Shown here: positions 6,691 through 13,728 of the stretch, piece by piece
How the letters are laid out: every line of letters starts with the position of its first letter
Numbering within the stretch: the stretch's first letter is position 1
Assembly: GCA_031411835.1 (NCBI GenBank)
Contig: JANOBV010000092.1
Coordinates: 1-13,728 of the forward strand
Length of the DNA: 13,728 nt
Reading direction: 5' to 3'
From: JADKIH01 sp031411835
Lineage (GTDB): Bacteria > Bacteroidota > Bacteroidia > AKYH767-A > 2013-40CM-41-45
The notes under the pieces: model-generated
Seen by the model: only the letters and a program-made list of their open reading frames with translations
Database searches by the model: none
Told to the model about the DNA's origin: nothing
Position numbers and translations under genes: made by a program

Positions 6691-8529
6691 AAAATGCTTT
6701 TCGATCTTCGTAAGAATCTCCTCCGCCGTAAACGGCATCCCTTGAACTTTGTTAAGCCCTTCCGCAGGAATCAAGAATTTATCACGAAGAATTTTTATTA
6801 ATTGTCCGCTGTTCAATTCGGGAATGATTATGTGCTCGAAGCCGTATAATATTTCTCCTAAATTTTTCGGGAATGGTTTGATGTAACGAACGTGTGCATG
6901 AGAAACATCTAAGCCTTTTGCACGGGCTTGTAATACTGCGCTTTTGATCGCACCGAATGTACTTCCCCATCCGAGGATCAACAACTTTCCTTTTTCTGTT
7001 CCTACTTCTATATCCTGTGCAGGAATGTTATCTGCTATCTTCTCCACTTTCGCTTCGCGCATTTTTACCATGAACTCATGGTTCGCTGCTTCGTAGCTGA
7101 TGTTTCCTGTTTCGTGTTGCTTTTCAATTCCACCGATACGATGTTCTAATCCTTTCACTCCCGGAACTGCCCATGGACGAGAAAGATTTTCATCACGTTT
7201 GTATGGAAGGAATTTATCGCCTGCATTTTTTTCTTTTGCAAACTTCACTGTGATCGGTTTCAGATCTGCTGACTTAGGGAACATCCATGGCTCTGCACCA
7301 TTTGCAATGTAACCGTCAGACAACATGATCACCGGTGACATTGACAATACAGCAATACGACATGCTTCATACACCATGTTGAAACAATCTGATGGTGTTG
7401 CAGCTGCTACGATTGGAATCGGCGCTTCACCGTTTCTTCCGTGGTATGCTTGCATCAAATCACTTTGCTCTGTCTTCGTTGGCAATCCTGTTGATGGTCC
7501 GCCACGTTGTACGTTGATGATCACAAGCGGAAGTTCTAACATCAATGCAAGTCCCATGGCTTCTGCTTTCAATGCAATGCCGGGTCCTGATGATGCAGTC
7601 ACACCAAGTGATCCACCAAAGCTTGCGCCTATAGCCGAACAAATTGCTGCGATTTCATCTTCTGCCTGAAATGTTTTTACTCCGAAATTTTTCTGCTTCG
7701 ATAATTCGTGAAGAATATCGGAAGCCGGTGTTATAGGATATGTTCCGTAGAATAATTGTAATCCTGATTTTTGTGATGCAGCGATCAATGCTAATGCTGC
7801 AGCTTGATTACCCATGATGTTACGATAAACACCGGGAGCGATCTTCGCAGGATTTATCGTGTAACGAGTACTCATTTCTTCTCTCGTCTCAGCGAAATTA
7901 TATCCTGCTTTCAACACTTTCACATTGGCATCAAGGATATCCGGCTTCTTACCGAATTTTTCTTCGAGGAATTTCAATGTGTGTGTCATCTCGCGATTAT
8001 ACATCCAGTACAAGAAACCAAGTACGAACATATTCTTTGCGCGATCGATCTCTTTCACACCAAGGTCTGAACCTTCAAGAGCGGCACGTGTCATTTTCGT
8101 CACGTCCATTCTGAGCACTTTATAATTATCGAGCGAATGATTCTCCAGCGGATTTTCTGCTTCGGGAATATTTGCAAGACGTAAATTTTTCGGATCGAAG
8201 CCATCGGTATTCACGATGAGCGTTCCTGATTTGCGAAGGAAATTTATATTCGCTTTCAATGCTGCTGCATTCATAACAACAAGCACATCGCAAAAATCGC
8301 CGGGCGTGAAGATCTCAACGCTACCGAAATGCAATTGATAACCGGATACTCCGGCAAGTGTACCTTGTGGGGCGCGGATCTCCGCAGGGAAATCTGGGAA
8401 AGTACTCAAGTCATTTCCAAACAACGCAGCTGTGTTGGTAAACTGAGTTCCGGTAAGCTGCATACCGTCACCTGAATCACCTGCAAATTTGATGATCACA
8501 TTGTCCAACACCTCATTTTGACGTTCCAT
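6682..8529 (-). CDS. korA: 2-oxoacid (2-oxoglutarate):ferredoxin oxidoreductase, fused gamma-alpha subunit
   Basis: This 615-residue protein is the partner of KorB. The N-terminal gamma-type domain (about 11-205) has IIKFAGDSGDGMQLTG (12-27) and the FPAEIRAPQGTLAG block (47-60). The alpha (pyrimidine-binding) domain begins near 239 and holds YPITPAS (264-270), the substrate-binding loop of this family. FQAEDEIAA (288-295) carries the conserved acidic pair, followed by TASSGPG (311-317) and RGGPSTGLPTKTEQSDL (342-358). A C-terminal domain with GKLLILGWGSTFGA and VRYIKPFP closes the protein. The fused gamma-alpha layout of about 600 residues is normal for KorA of two-subunit enzymes. The start at ATG 8529 is preceded by an A/T-rich leader without a Shine-Dalgarno sequence. 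The final codons and stop lie in the right arm of the spacer inverted repeat, so the repeat has grown into or right up to the gene end. It catalyses the ferredoxin-linked step between 2-oxoglutarate and succinyl-CoA together with KorB. Confidence 0.94.
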   Translation of the reverse strand: MERQNEVLDNVIIKFAGDSGDGMQLTGTQFTNTAALFGNDLSTFPDFPAEIRAPQGTLAGVSGYQLHFGSVEIFTPGDFCDVLVVMNAAALKANINFLRKSGTLIVNTDGFDPKNLRLANIPEAENPLENHSLDNYKVLRMDVTKMTRAALEGSDLGVKEIDRAKNMFVLGFLYWMYNREMTHTLKFLEEKFGKKPDILDANVKVLKAGYNFAETREEMSTRYTINPAKIAPGVYRNIMGNQAAALALIAASQKSGLQLFYGTYPITPASDILHELSKQKNFGVKTFQAEDEIAAICSAIGASFGGSLGVTASSGPGIALKAEAMGLALMLELPLVIINVQRGGPSTGLPTKTEQSDLMQAYHGRNGEAPIPIVAAATPSDCFNMVYEACRIAVLSMSPVIMLSDGYIANGAEPWMFPKSADLKPITVKFAKEKNAGDKFLPYKRDENLSRPWAVPGVKGLEHRIGGIEKQHETGNISYEAANHEFMVKMREAKVEKIADNIPAQDIEVGTEKGKLLILGWGSTFGAIKSAVLQARAKGLDVSHAHVRYIKPFPKNLGEILYGFEHIIIPELNSGQLIKILRDKFLIPAEGLNKVQGMPFTAEEILTKIEKHFGK

Positions 8530-8774
8530 AATTTAGGATGGGATTTTTTTAGAATTTCTGGGGTGAATATAGGGTTTTTTGAGGCTTGTACGGTAGTGCA
8601 GCAGTGTTTTTTTTAACAAGTGATATCGGGTCAAAGGTCAAATGTCAAATTGCCGAAAGCATCCTCTTGCGATTTTCTATACCACCACTCTTCCTCTCTA
8701 TAAGGTACACGAAAGTCATTCCGAAGGAAACTTCTTGGTCTCTTTATATTACTGTCTCTTTGAAGTCAAAAAAA
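8530..8774. other. Region upstream of korA, promoter expected, no gene
   Basis: These 245 bases precede korA and should contain the kor promoter, but I see no good match to the Bacteroidota consensus (TTG, about 20 bp, TAnnTTTG) on the minus strand. There are T-runs at 8573-8580 and 8607-8614 and a short tandem repeat, listed separately. Open frames here lack coding character. Confidence 0.5.
8629..8649. repeat. Three tandem heptamers GGTCAAA/TGTCAAA
   Basis: GGTCAAA, GGTCAAA and TGTCAAA follow one another without a gap, about 100 bp upstream of korA. The 7-bp period equals that of the repeat on the other side of korA, although the unit is different. It could be simple slippage or a repeated binding site; nothing else identifies it. 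Confidence 0.7.
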
Positions 8775-8876
8775 AATCTGTGGTCATTCTGCGAGTTCTG
8801 TGAAATCTGCAGGAGAAACAAATCTGTGTGTTTTTCTCCCGCAGATTTCGCAGAACTCGCAGAATAACCGCAGAAA
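8775..8876. repeat. Long imperfect hairpin element with 44-nt arms
   Basis: The arms 8775-8818 and 8833-8876 are reverse complements with about 38 of 44 positions matching, and most mismatches are transitions that allow G-U pairing in RNA. The loop is 14 nt (8819-8832). The core of each arm reads TTCTGCGAGTTCTG (with CTGCGAAATCTGC or its variant after it). The sequence is a nearly perfect fold-back and differs in composition from the REP-like palindromes to its right. It could be a dispersed intergenic repeat, or act as a transcription stop between hemB and korA. Confidence 0.8.
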
Positions 8877-8923
8877 TCCCTACAGGATTGTAATCGATTA
8901 AATTGGCTCATTACCTCCGCAGT

Positions 8924-9113
8924 CGACCCTGAAGGGGTCGCATATTTGTAGATGGAATACCAAAACAACCATGACCCCGGAGGGGTCACATGTGAATAAC
9001 CGTCAAAAAATAATTGGAATGAAATGATTGACAATTCAAAATTGATCCCTCCGGGATCTTATGATTTTGTTTGATTTGTTTGTTGCTACAAATATGCGAC
9101 CCCTTCGGGGTCG
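8924..9113. repeat. REP-like cluster A: four GACCCC palindromes in nested mirror order
   Basis: Four short palindromes are present. A1 is CGACCCTGAAGGGGTCG (8924-8940), A2 is TGACCCCGGAGGGGTCA (8972-8988), A3 is GATCCCTCCGGGATC (9044-9058) and A4 is CGACCCCTTCGGGGTCG (9097-9113). A1 and the reverse complement of A4 share the tail GCATATTTGTAG. A2 and the reverse complement of A3 share a tail of the form CAnnTnTGAA. The cluster is therefore outer-inner | inner-outer around a centre near 9017, where GTCAA (9002-9006) and TTGAC (9028-9032) face each other. This resembles REPIN-type paired REP sequences. Confidence 0.8.
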
Positions 9114-9152
9114 GACGAGAAAGTTGAAGTAGGTAGAATTGAAGAACAGACA

Positions 9153-9394
9153 ATAAGCCCCATAGGGGTGGCCTGTTTGTAGCAAGGAATTACAAGACAT
9201 GCGATAAGCCCCGTAGGGGCGACCTGTGAATTCGTAGAGGCGTTAAATTGAAACGATCAATTACAATCAATTGATTGATGGAAAAATAATTATTTCAAAG
9301 GAGGGATTTCGGCATTTCACAGGTCGCCCACACGGGGCTATAAAATCTTGCCGAATTCTTTTTTTCTACAAACAGGTCGCCCCTACGGGGCTAC
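9153..9394. repeat. REP-like cluster B: four GCCCCGTAGGGGC palindromes in nested mirror order
   Basis: B1 (9153-9182) and B2 (9204-9236) run forward; B3 (9319-9341) and B4 (9366-9394) are inverted. The common core is AAGCCCCGTAGGGGCGACCT, degenerate in B1 and B3. The outer pair B1/B4 continues with GTTTGTAG, the inner pair B2/B3 with GTGAA. The centre near 9271 carries a perfect 14-bp palindrome, CAATCAATTGATTG (9264-9277), followed by AAATAATTATTT (9284-9295). The layout copies that of cluster A with a different core. No REP-associated transposase gene lies in the window. Confidence 0.82.
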
Positions 9395-9406
9395 TGCATG
9401 GAAGGT

Positions 9407-9421
9407 GATTCCTTCGGGATC
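9407..9421. repeat. Solitary REP-like palindrome near hemB end
   Basis: GATTCCTTCGGGATC resembles the inner-type palindrome A3 of cluster A but stands alone, 41 bp past the hemB stop codon. It may act as a weak hairpin terminator for hemB, though it lacks a clear T-run on the minus strand and has one mispair there. Confidence 0.5.
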
Positions 9422-9462
9422 TAACGGTAGGTTAAAGTGTATGTGTTTAAAGCTTGCGACTA

Positions 9463-10431
9463 CTATAACCAACCGCGTTCTACAATATCCCGCGCATGGT
9501 AAGTAATGATAACATCCGCCCCCGCCCTCGCAAACGCATACATATTCTCCATCACAATCCGCTGCTCGTCGATCAATCCTGCTGCGGCTGCGGTTTTGAC
9601 CATGGTGTACTCGGCGGAAACGTTGTAGCATGCTAAGGGAACTGATGTGGCTTCGCGCACGGCACGGATGACGTCAAGATATGCGAGCGCAGGTTTTACC
9701 ATGACCATGTCTGCGCCTTCTAGTTCGTCGATGACGGCTTCACGCACAGCTTCGCGCAAATTGCGAGAATCCATTTGATATGATTTACGATCGCCTTTTC
9801 CGGGTGCTGAATCTGCTGCTTCGCGGAATGGACCGTAGTATGCTGATGCAAATTTTGTGGAGTATGACATGATCGGTGTATTCTCATAACCATTCATATC
9901 GAGCAATGCTCTGATGGCTGCAACTCTTCCATCCATCATGTCACTTGGCGCAACCATATCTGCGCCGGCTTGTGTATGGGTGAGGGCCATTTTTGCAAGT
10001 ACATCGAGTGAACTGTCATTGTCAACGTAATCATCTTTGATCAGGCCGCAGTGTCCGCTTTCTGTATAGGCGCACAGACAAATATCTGTGATGACGTAAA
10101 TCGTATCGCCGAACTTAGCTTTCAATTCGCGTACAGCTTCTGCAACTACTGTATGTGTTCCATGTGCAGAATGCGCATCTTCCGACTTCTCCTCTCCTAC
10201 TCCGAATAATAAAATTTTGTTGATGCCTGATTTCAATCCTTTCTCTACATCGATGAGTAATGTATCGACTGTGAATCTGCTTACACCGGGCATAGCAGTA
10301 ATTGGCTGCACGATATTTTTTCCTTTGATCACAAAATACGGATAGATGAACATGTCTTTTGACAGACGTGTTTCTGCTATCATCTCTCTGACAATTGCAT
10401 TTTTTCTTAAGCGACGCGGTCGAATGATCAT
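9463..10431 (-). CDS. hemB: Porphobilinogen synthase (delta-aminolevulinic acid dehydratase)
   Basis: This 322-residue enzyme condenses two molecules of 5-aminolevulinate to porphobilinogen in the cytoplasm, the first common step of tetrapyrrole synthesis. The two active-site lysines are K193 in MSYSTKFASAYYGPFREA and K246 in MVKPALAYLD. The zinc-site cysteines C118, C120 and C128 in DICLCAYTESGHCG are all present, so this is the zinc-dependent form rather than the magnesium/aspartate form. DNDSSLD, APSDMMDGRV and the C-terminal YHARDIVERGWL also fit. Length is normal for the family. The gene starts 23 bp after the stop of the hemC-hemD fusion, without its own Shine-Dalgarno sequence, so it is probably co-transcribed with it. 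The gene is followed by the repeat-rich spacer. Confidence 0.97.
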   Translation of the reverse strand: MIIRPRRLRKNAIVREMIAETRLSKDMFIYPYFVIKGKNIVQPITAMPGVSRFTVDTLLIDVEKGLKSGINKILLFGVGEEKSEDAHSAHGTHTVVAEAVRELKAKFGDTIYVITDICLCAYTESGHCGLIKDDYVDNDSSLDVLAKMALTHTQAGADMVAPSDMMDGRVAAIRALLDMNGYENTPIMSYSTKFASAYYGPFREAADSAPGKGDRKSYQMDSRNLREAVREAVIDELEGADMVMVKPALAYLDVIRAVREATSVPLACYNVSAEYTMVKTAAAAGLIDEQRIVMENMYAFARAGADVIITYHARDIVERGWL

Positions 10432-10454
10432 GGCAAATAAATTAGGTACTAGAA

Positions 10455-12029
10455 TTAGTTTGATGATGAAATTGAAAATACTGCTCTTGCTAAACCTGCA
10501 TCATCGAATGTATCAGGTTGGCCGCAGCCAATAATATTATGTTGTCGCAATACATGTGCTGTTGCATCACCCATTGCTACTACTTTTTGATTCTTACTGA
10601 TGGTGAATTTTTCAAACCATGCTTCAACATTCGATGGCGAAGTAAAAACGAGAATGTCTGCTTCAGGCATATCGCCATAATTCATTTTTATCGTTTCGTA
10701 AACGGGCAAATCAATTACTTGTTCGCGTTTCACGAACTGTTGTTGAATGGATCGCATACTGCCCTTTGCCTGAGGAAAAAGTACTTTTCCACTTCCTACT
10801 TTTGCAGCAAATTGCTTTCCTGTCATTCTTGTATCGGTTCCGTAGCCAATGAAGTCTGCGCGTTTTCCATAGCGGCGAATTGCATCGGCAGTAACTTTTC
10901 CAACTGCACCAAATTTTTGCTCACCCAAATTTGGGTGTTGTTCGAAAAAATATTTTACAGCATTTTTACTGGCGAAAAAGATCCAATCACAATGAGGAAT
11001 TGAATTTATTGTAATAGGATTCGTCTCAATCATGGCTTTGCCACTAAACTTGAATCCATTTCCGGTTAGTACTGCTTTCAGATAATCATCTTTTCTATCG
11101 TTTCTCGTAATGAAAACTGTCGCCGGTTTTACCGCAGCTATTTTCTCCACTACTCGTGCTGCTAAAACATATGGATCTTTTGATTCTGAGTAAACAGAAA
11201 CCGGTAAGGTATCCCATGCAACTGCTTTGCTTACTCTGACAGAAAACATTTCATTTTCGTCATCGTATTCTGCATAAGCTCCAACAGGCATCTGACATCC
11301 GCCTTGAAATAAATTCAAGATCTTTCTTTCAATTCCAATTGTTACTTGAACAGTTTTATCATTTAGTTTTTGCAAATGATCAAACAACTCTTTTTCTCCT
11401 TTTCGAATTTGTATTGCCAAAACACCTTGTGCAGGAGCGGGAATAAATTCTTTCGGGTCTAAATGTTCAACGTGAAATTCACTCAGATCAATTTCTAATC
11501 GTTCAACTCCTGCTGAAGCCAGAAGAATTGCATCATAATGCCCTTCGCGCAATTTGTTGATTCGTGTTGGAACATTTCCTCGAAGATCTTTTAATTCTAC
11601 ATCAGAACGAAATGCGGACAACTGCGCTTTGCGTCGTGCAGAAGAAGTTCCGACAATAGGGTTTTTTTTAAGCGAAAATTTATTTCTTGGATCTACTGAT
11701 TCCTTTCTGATCAATAACAATTCAGCCGGATCTTCACGTGGCGATACTGCTGCTATGATCAATCCTTCGGGTGATTCTGTAGGTAAATCTTTATGAGAAT
11801 GAACAGCAATATCTGTTTCACCATTTAAAAGTGCGTCTTCAATTTCTTTCGTGAAAAATCCTTTGCCTTCTAATTTATCTAAACTCAAATGCTGAATGTT
11901 GTCGCCTTGCGTTTTGATTATTTTCAATTCGCATTTCAAACCGGATTCTTCTAGCAACGATTTCACATGGTTTGCCTGCCATAATGCAAGATCACTTCCA
12001 CGGGTGCCTATAATAATTGGTGAACGCAT
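10455..12029 (-). CDS. hemC-hemD: Fused hydroxymethylbilane synthase / uroporphyrinogen-III synthase
   Basis: This 524-residue two-domain enzyme is in heme synthesis. Residues 1 to about 300 are hydroxymethylbilane synthase (porphobilinogen deaminase). IIIGTRGSDLALWQA is at 5-19, the catalytic aspartate is D81 in VHSHKDLPT, and GTSSARRKAQL plus LRGNVPTRINKL form the basic binding segment. C245 in GGCQMPVGAYA is the cysteine that holds the dipyrromethane cofactor. Residues from about 303 (ATVFITRN) to the end form a HemD-type uroporphyrinogen-III synthase domain: IFFASKNAVKYFF, AVGKVTADAIRRYG, LFPQAKGSMRSIQQQF, LVFTSPSNVEAWF and VAMGDATAHVLRQH. There is no stop or frame change between the domains, so the fusion is real in this sequence. 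It should take porphobilinogen to uroporphyrinogen III in one polypeptide. The HemC part is very secure; the HemD part is recognised by its weakly conserved pattern and order. Confidence 0.95.
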   Translation of the reverse strand: MRSPIIIGTRGSDLALWQANHVKSLLEESGLKCELKIIKTQGDNIQHLSLDKLEGKGFFTKEIEDALLNGETDIAVHSHKDLPTESPEGLIIAAVSPREDPAELLLIRKESVDPRNKFSLKKNPIVGTSSARRKAQLSAFRSDVELKDLRGNVPTRINKLREGHYDAILLASAGVERLEIDLSEFHVEHLDPKEFIPAPAQGVLAIQIRKGEKELFDHLQKLNDKTVQVTIGIERKILNLFQGGCQMPVGAYAEYDDENEMFSVRVSKAVAWDTLPVSVYSESKDPYVLAARVVEKIAAVKPATVFITRNDRKDDYLKAVLTGNGFKFSGKAMIETNPITINSIPHCDWIFFASKNAVKYFFEQHPNLGEQKFGAVGKVTADAIRRYGKRADFIGYGTDTRMTGKQFAAKVGSGKVLFPQAKGSMRSIQQQFVKREQVIDLPVYETIKMNYGDMPEADILVFTSPSNVEAWFEKFTISKNQKVVAMGDATAHVLRQHNIIGCGQPDTFDDAGLARAVFSISSSN

Positions 12030-12045
12030 AAAATACCTTTATTGT

Positions 12046-12070
12046 CAATATGCAAAGCTATTATAATTTG
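12046..12070 (-). promoter_or_regulatory. Possible promoter of hemC-hemD
   Basis: On the minus strand TATAAT (12060-12065) runs into TAGCTTTG (12053-12060), an exact match to the Bacteroidota -7 element TAnnTTTG. A transcript starting about 7 nt further would have a leader of about 17 nt before the ATG at 12029. No clear TTG lies at the expected upstream distance, so the call is tentative. It would let hemC-hemD and hemB be expressed apart from hemA. Confidence 0.4.
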
Positions 12071-12139
12071 AAGTGTTTCTTCCGAAAATTGCTTTGAAAA
12101 AATTCCTGTCTGCAAGATTGCAGCAGATATGATGGATTT

Positions 12140-13474
12140 TTAATTAGTCGTTTCCAAAATGATCTCTTTGGCCATAACCATAGGAACTGAAATACATTTC
12201 TTTTCCATATAGTCTAACACTCTTCCTAAAACTTCTCTTGAATGCTCATCTAGACCGTTGATCTCTGTTGCGAAAACATCATTCATCGCTTTATCCTTGA
12301 TCTCACGAATCTTATCGGGAACGTTACGCATTTTTAATTCCAATGAACGCGTGCGATACAGATGACGGAAATTTTTGATATTCTCTTCAATCAACTCTTC
12401 TGCTGCTACATATTCACTGTGACGTTCTTCAAGATTTGAAGATGCAATTTCTTTCAATTCATTTACGTCGATCAAGTTCGCTTTATTTGCTTCAAGAACT
12501 TCTGAAGAAATATTTGAAGGAACTGAAAGATCAACGATCACTTTTGTATTCGTATCGACTCCTTTTAGTTTTGCAAACAATTCAGGAGTGATGATCTTAT
12601 CCGGTGAAGAAGTGCATGTAACTAACACATCAAATCCACCTTCGTAAGTATTCAATTGATCCAATGCAAATGCAGTTGCTTTCACAGTTGATGATTGAAT
12701 GATCTTCGCCAACTTCTCTGCATTATTTACTGTGCGATTGAAGATGGTGAAATTCGTAAAGCCTTGCTTCACTAAATATTTTGAAAGATTCGTATTCGTT
12801 TCTCCTGATCCAACGAGAAGGATTCTTGAATTGCGATCTAATTTATAATCACGTAATTTTCTTTCTGCCAATGATACCACAGACACAGGATTGTTAGCGA
12901 TCTTTGTTTCTGTATAAACTTGTTTAGCAGTTGTAATGGTGCTCTTCACAACAAGTCGTAATGTATCGCCTGTTAAGCCATCGTCTTTACAAAGATCGTA
13001 TGCTTTTCTAACCTGAGTAATAATTTCTCTCTCACCGATCACTAATGAATCGAGTGATGAAGCAACGCGATAGATGTGGCGTAATGCATCTTCCCCTTCG
13101 AAAATGTCGCCATGTTTAATGGCAAAATCTACTTCTTCCGAATTCCAATCGCTTCTGAAATGGCGATAGAATTTTCGCAAGTAACTGTGATCTAAAATAT
13201 GGTGAGTGGTAAAGAAGAATTCGATTCGATTGCAAGTAGCGACATAAAAGATCTCGTCGATATCGCATGAAAATTTAAGGTACTCAAGACGTTCCTTCCG
13301 GTTCTCCTCATGGAGAAAGAATCGGTTCAACTCCTTAATCGGAGTATTTTTATGAGTAAAGGCAATTGTCTTTAACAAATACAAGTTTCCATCGTTTTTA
13401 TCCGCGTGCAAAGGTCGATTTAACGCGTTTTTAGATGTCATAGTATTGTCATGAAGGATTAGTGCTATATTCAT
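12140..13474 (-). CDS. hemA: Glutamyl-tRNA reductase
   Basis: This 444-residue NADPH-dependent enzyme reduces glutamyl-tRNA(Glu) to glutamate-1-semialdehyde, the first committed step of the C5 route to heme. The catalytic cysteine is C81 in ATCNRIEFFF. The glutamate-recognition/linker motif SLVIGEREIITQVRKAY is at 143-159. The NADPH-binding domain has ILLVGSGETNTNLSKYL (218-234) and FNRTVNNAEKLA. A helical dimerisation domain fills the C-terminus. The usual family start (hydrophobic strand then NHKTAP-like) corresponds to LYLLKTIAFTHKNTPI at 31-46, so about 30 residues precede it. ATG 13474 (residue 1) or ATG 13441 (residue 12) are the only in-frame Met starts seen, and the second would give a shorter extension. 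It is 110 bp upstream of hemC-hemD on the same strand. The missing next enzyme, glutamate-1-semialdehyde aminomutase (hemL), must be elsewhere. Confidence 0.95.
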   Translation of the reverse strand: MNIALILHDNTMTSKNALNRPLHADKNDGNLYLLKTIAFTHKNTPIKELNRFFLHEENRKERLEYLKFSCDIDEIFYVATCNRIEFFFTTHHILDHSYLRKFYRHFRSDWNSEEVDFAIKHGDIFEGEDALRHIYRVASSLDSLVIGEREIITQVRKAYDLCKDDGLTGDTLRLVVKSTITTAKQVYTETKIANNPVSVVSLAERKLRDYKLDRNSRILLVGSGETNTNLSKYLVKQGFTNFTIFNRTVNNAEKLAKIIQSSTVKATAFALDQLNTYEGGFDVLVTCTSSPDKIITPELFAKLKGVDTNTKVIVDLSVPSNISSEVLEANKANLIDVNELKEIASSNLEERHSEYVAAEELIEENIKNFRHLYRTRSLELKMRNVPDKIREIKDKAMNDVFATEINGLDEHSREVLGRVLDYMEKKCISVPMVMAKEIILETTN

Positions 13475-13728
13475 CGTTGAACAAATAAACCCGAATTACA
13501 GATTGTTTTGAATGACAATCGTCAGTCGCTCTTATGATATTTGAACCAAAGTTGCATTAGAAGTCTGTAGTTAATCTGATTTTCAAGCATTCCCGAAAAT
13601 GGTTGTTTGATTATGACAATTGGCTTACAAACCGATATGGCTAAGATCGATTTAAAAAGGTGAAGAAAGGGAATGATGAGGTAATTTTTTTGACAAGAAA
13701 CTGACAAGTATAGTATCGAAAATCTGCG
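13475..13728. other. Region upstream of hemA, regulatory, no convincing gene
   Basis: These 254 bases should hold the hemA promoter and perhaps that of a divergent gene beyond the right edge. No good TTG/TAnnTTTG pair was found on the minus strand. On the plus strand TTGACA (13690-13695) precedes TAGTAT (13711-13716) with only 15 bp between, and TGACAAG occurs twice 11 bp apart (13691-13697 and 13702-13708). The 61-codon open frame at 13522-13707 has no recognisable product. Confidence 0.4.

Noticed and set aside
7325..7669. 114-codon plus-strand open frame inside korA
   Set aside because: It is antisense to well-conserved korA codons, and its residues follow from the complementary reading.
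8744..9034. 96-codon open frame on the minus strand and a 93-codon frame at 8586-8867 on the plus strand
   Set aside because: Both run through the hairpin and REP palindromes, have repeat-derived composition and no recognisable motif.
10518..11003. 161-codon plus-strand open frame inside hemC-hemD
   Set aside because: Antisense to the HemD domain; cysteine-rich random-looking translation with no motif.
12110..12123. CTGCAAGATTGCAG as a terminator between hemA and hemC-hemD
   Set aside because: A 6-bp stem with a 2-nt loop is too small, and the T-run follows only after a gap of several bases.
13522..13707. 61-codon minus-strand open frame upstream of hemA
   Set aside because: No family resemblance, low-complexity hydrophobic start, and it fills what should be a promoter region.

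Overview
The window looks like a chromosomal segment of a member of the Bacteroidota. This is inferred from several things. Most start codons have no Shine-Dalgarno sequence and are preceded by A/T-rich leaders. There is a KorAB-type 2-oxoacid:ferredoxin oxidoreductase, and heme genes in the order hemA, hemC-hemD fusion, hemB. The spacers carry GC-rich palindromes of a kind I associate with this phylum. No rRNA, tRNA, CRISPR array or transposase gene was found.

Region 1 (1-5302) is a restriction-modification or phage-defence module. It is visibly more A/T-rich than the rest: bases 61-120 hold 16 G/C of 60, while bases 6001-6060 in the kor genes hold 31 of 60. It contains the C-terminal part of an Eco57I/PglX-like adenine methyltransferase (cut by the left edge), a second complete N6-adenine methyltransferase overlapping it by 8 bp, and, facing them, a PLD-family nuclease. 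The nuclease's active-site residues are spaced like those of the metal-independent restriction enzyme BfiI. The second methyltransferase and the nuclease converge and overlap tail to tail by 57 bp. Two methyltransferases plus one PLD nuclease would suit a system that recognises an asymmetric DNA site, but the left part of the locus is missing.

Region 2 (5442-8529, minus strand) carries korA and korB, the two subunits that interconvert 2-oxoglutarate and succinyl-CoA using ferredoxin. A clean terminator lies behind korB. The korA-korB spacer is almost entirely a large inverted repeat (two 30-base arms, 28 of 30 matching), built from 7-bp units and supplying korA's stop codon.

Region 3 (8530-9462) has no gene. 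It holds a 7-bp tandem repeat, a long hairpin with 44-nt arms, and two back-to-back clusters of REP-like palindromes. Each cluster has four palindromes in a nested mirror layout (outer-inner | inner-outer).

Region 4 (9463-13474, minus strand) holds hemA (glutamyl-tRNA reductase), a hemC-hemD fusion and hemB. Together they supply glutamate-1-semialdehyde, porphobilinogen, hydroxymethylbilane and uroporphyrinogen III for heme synthesis. The aminomutase hemL and the later steps are not in the window. The last 254 bases are the region upstream of hemA, with no convincing gene.
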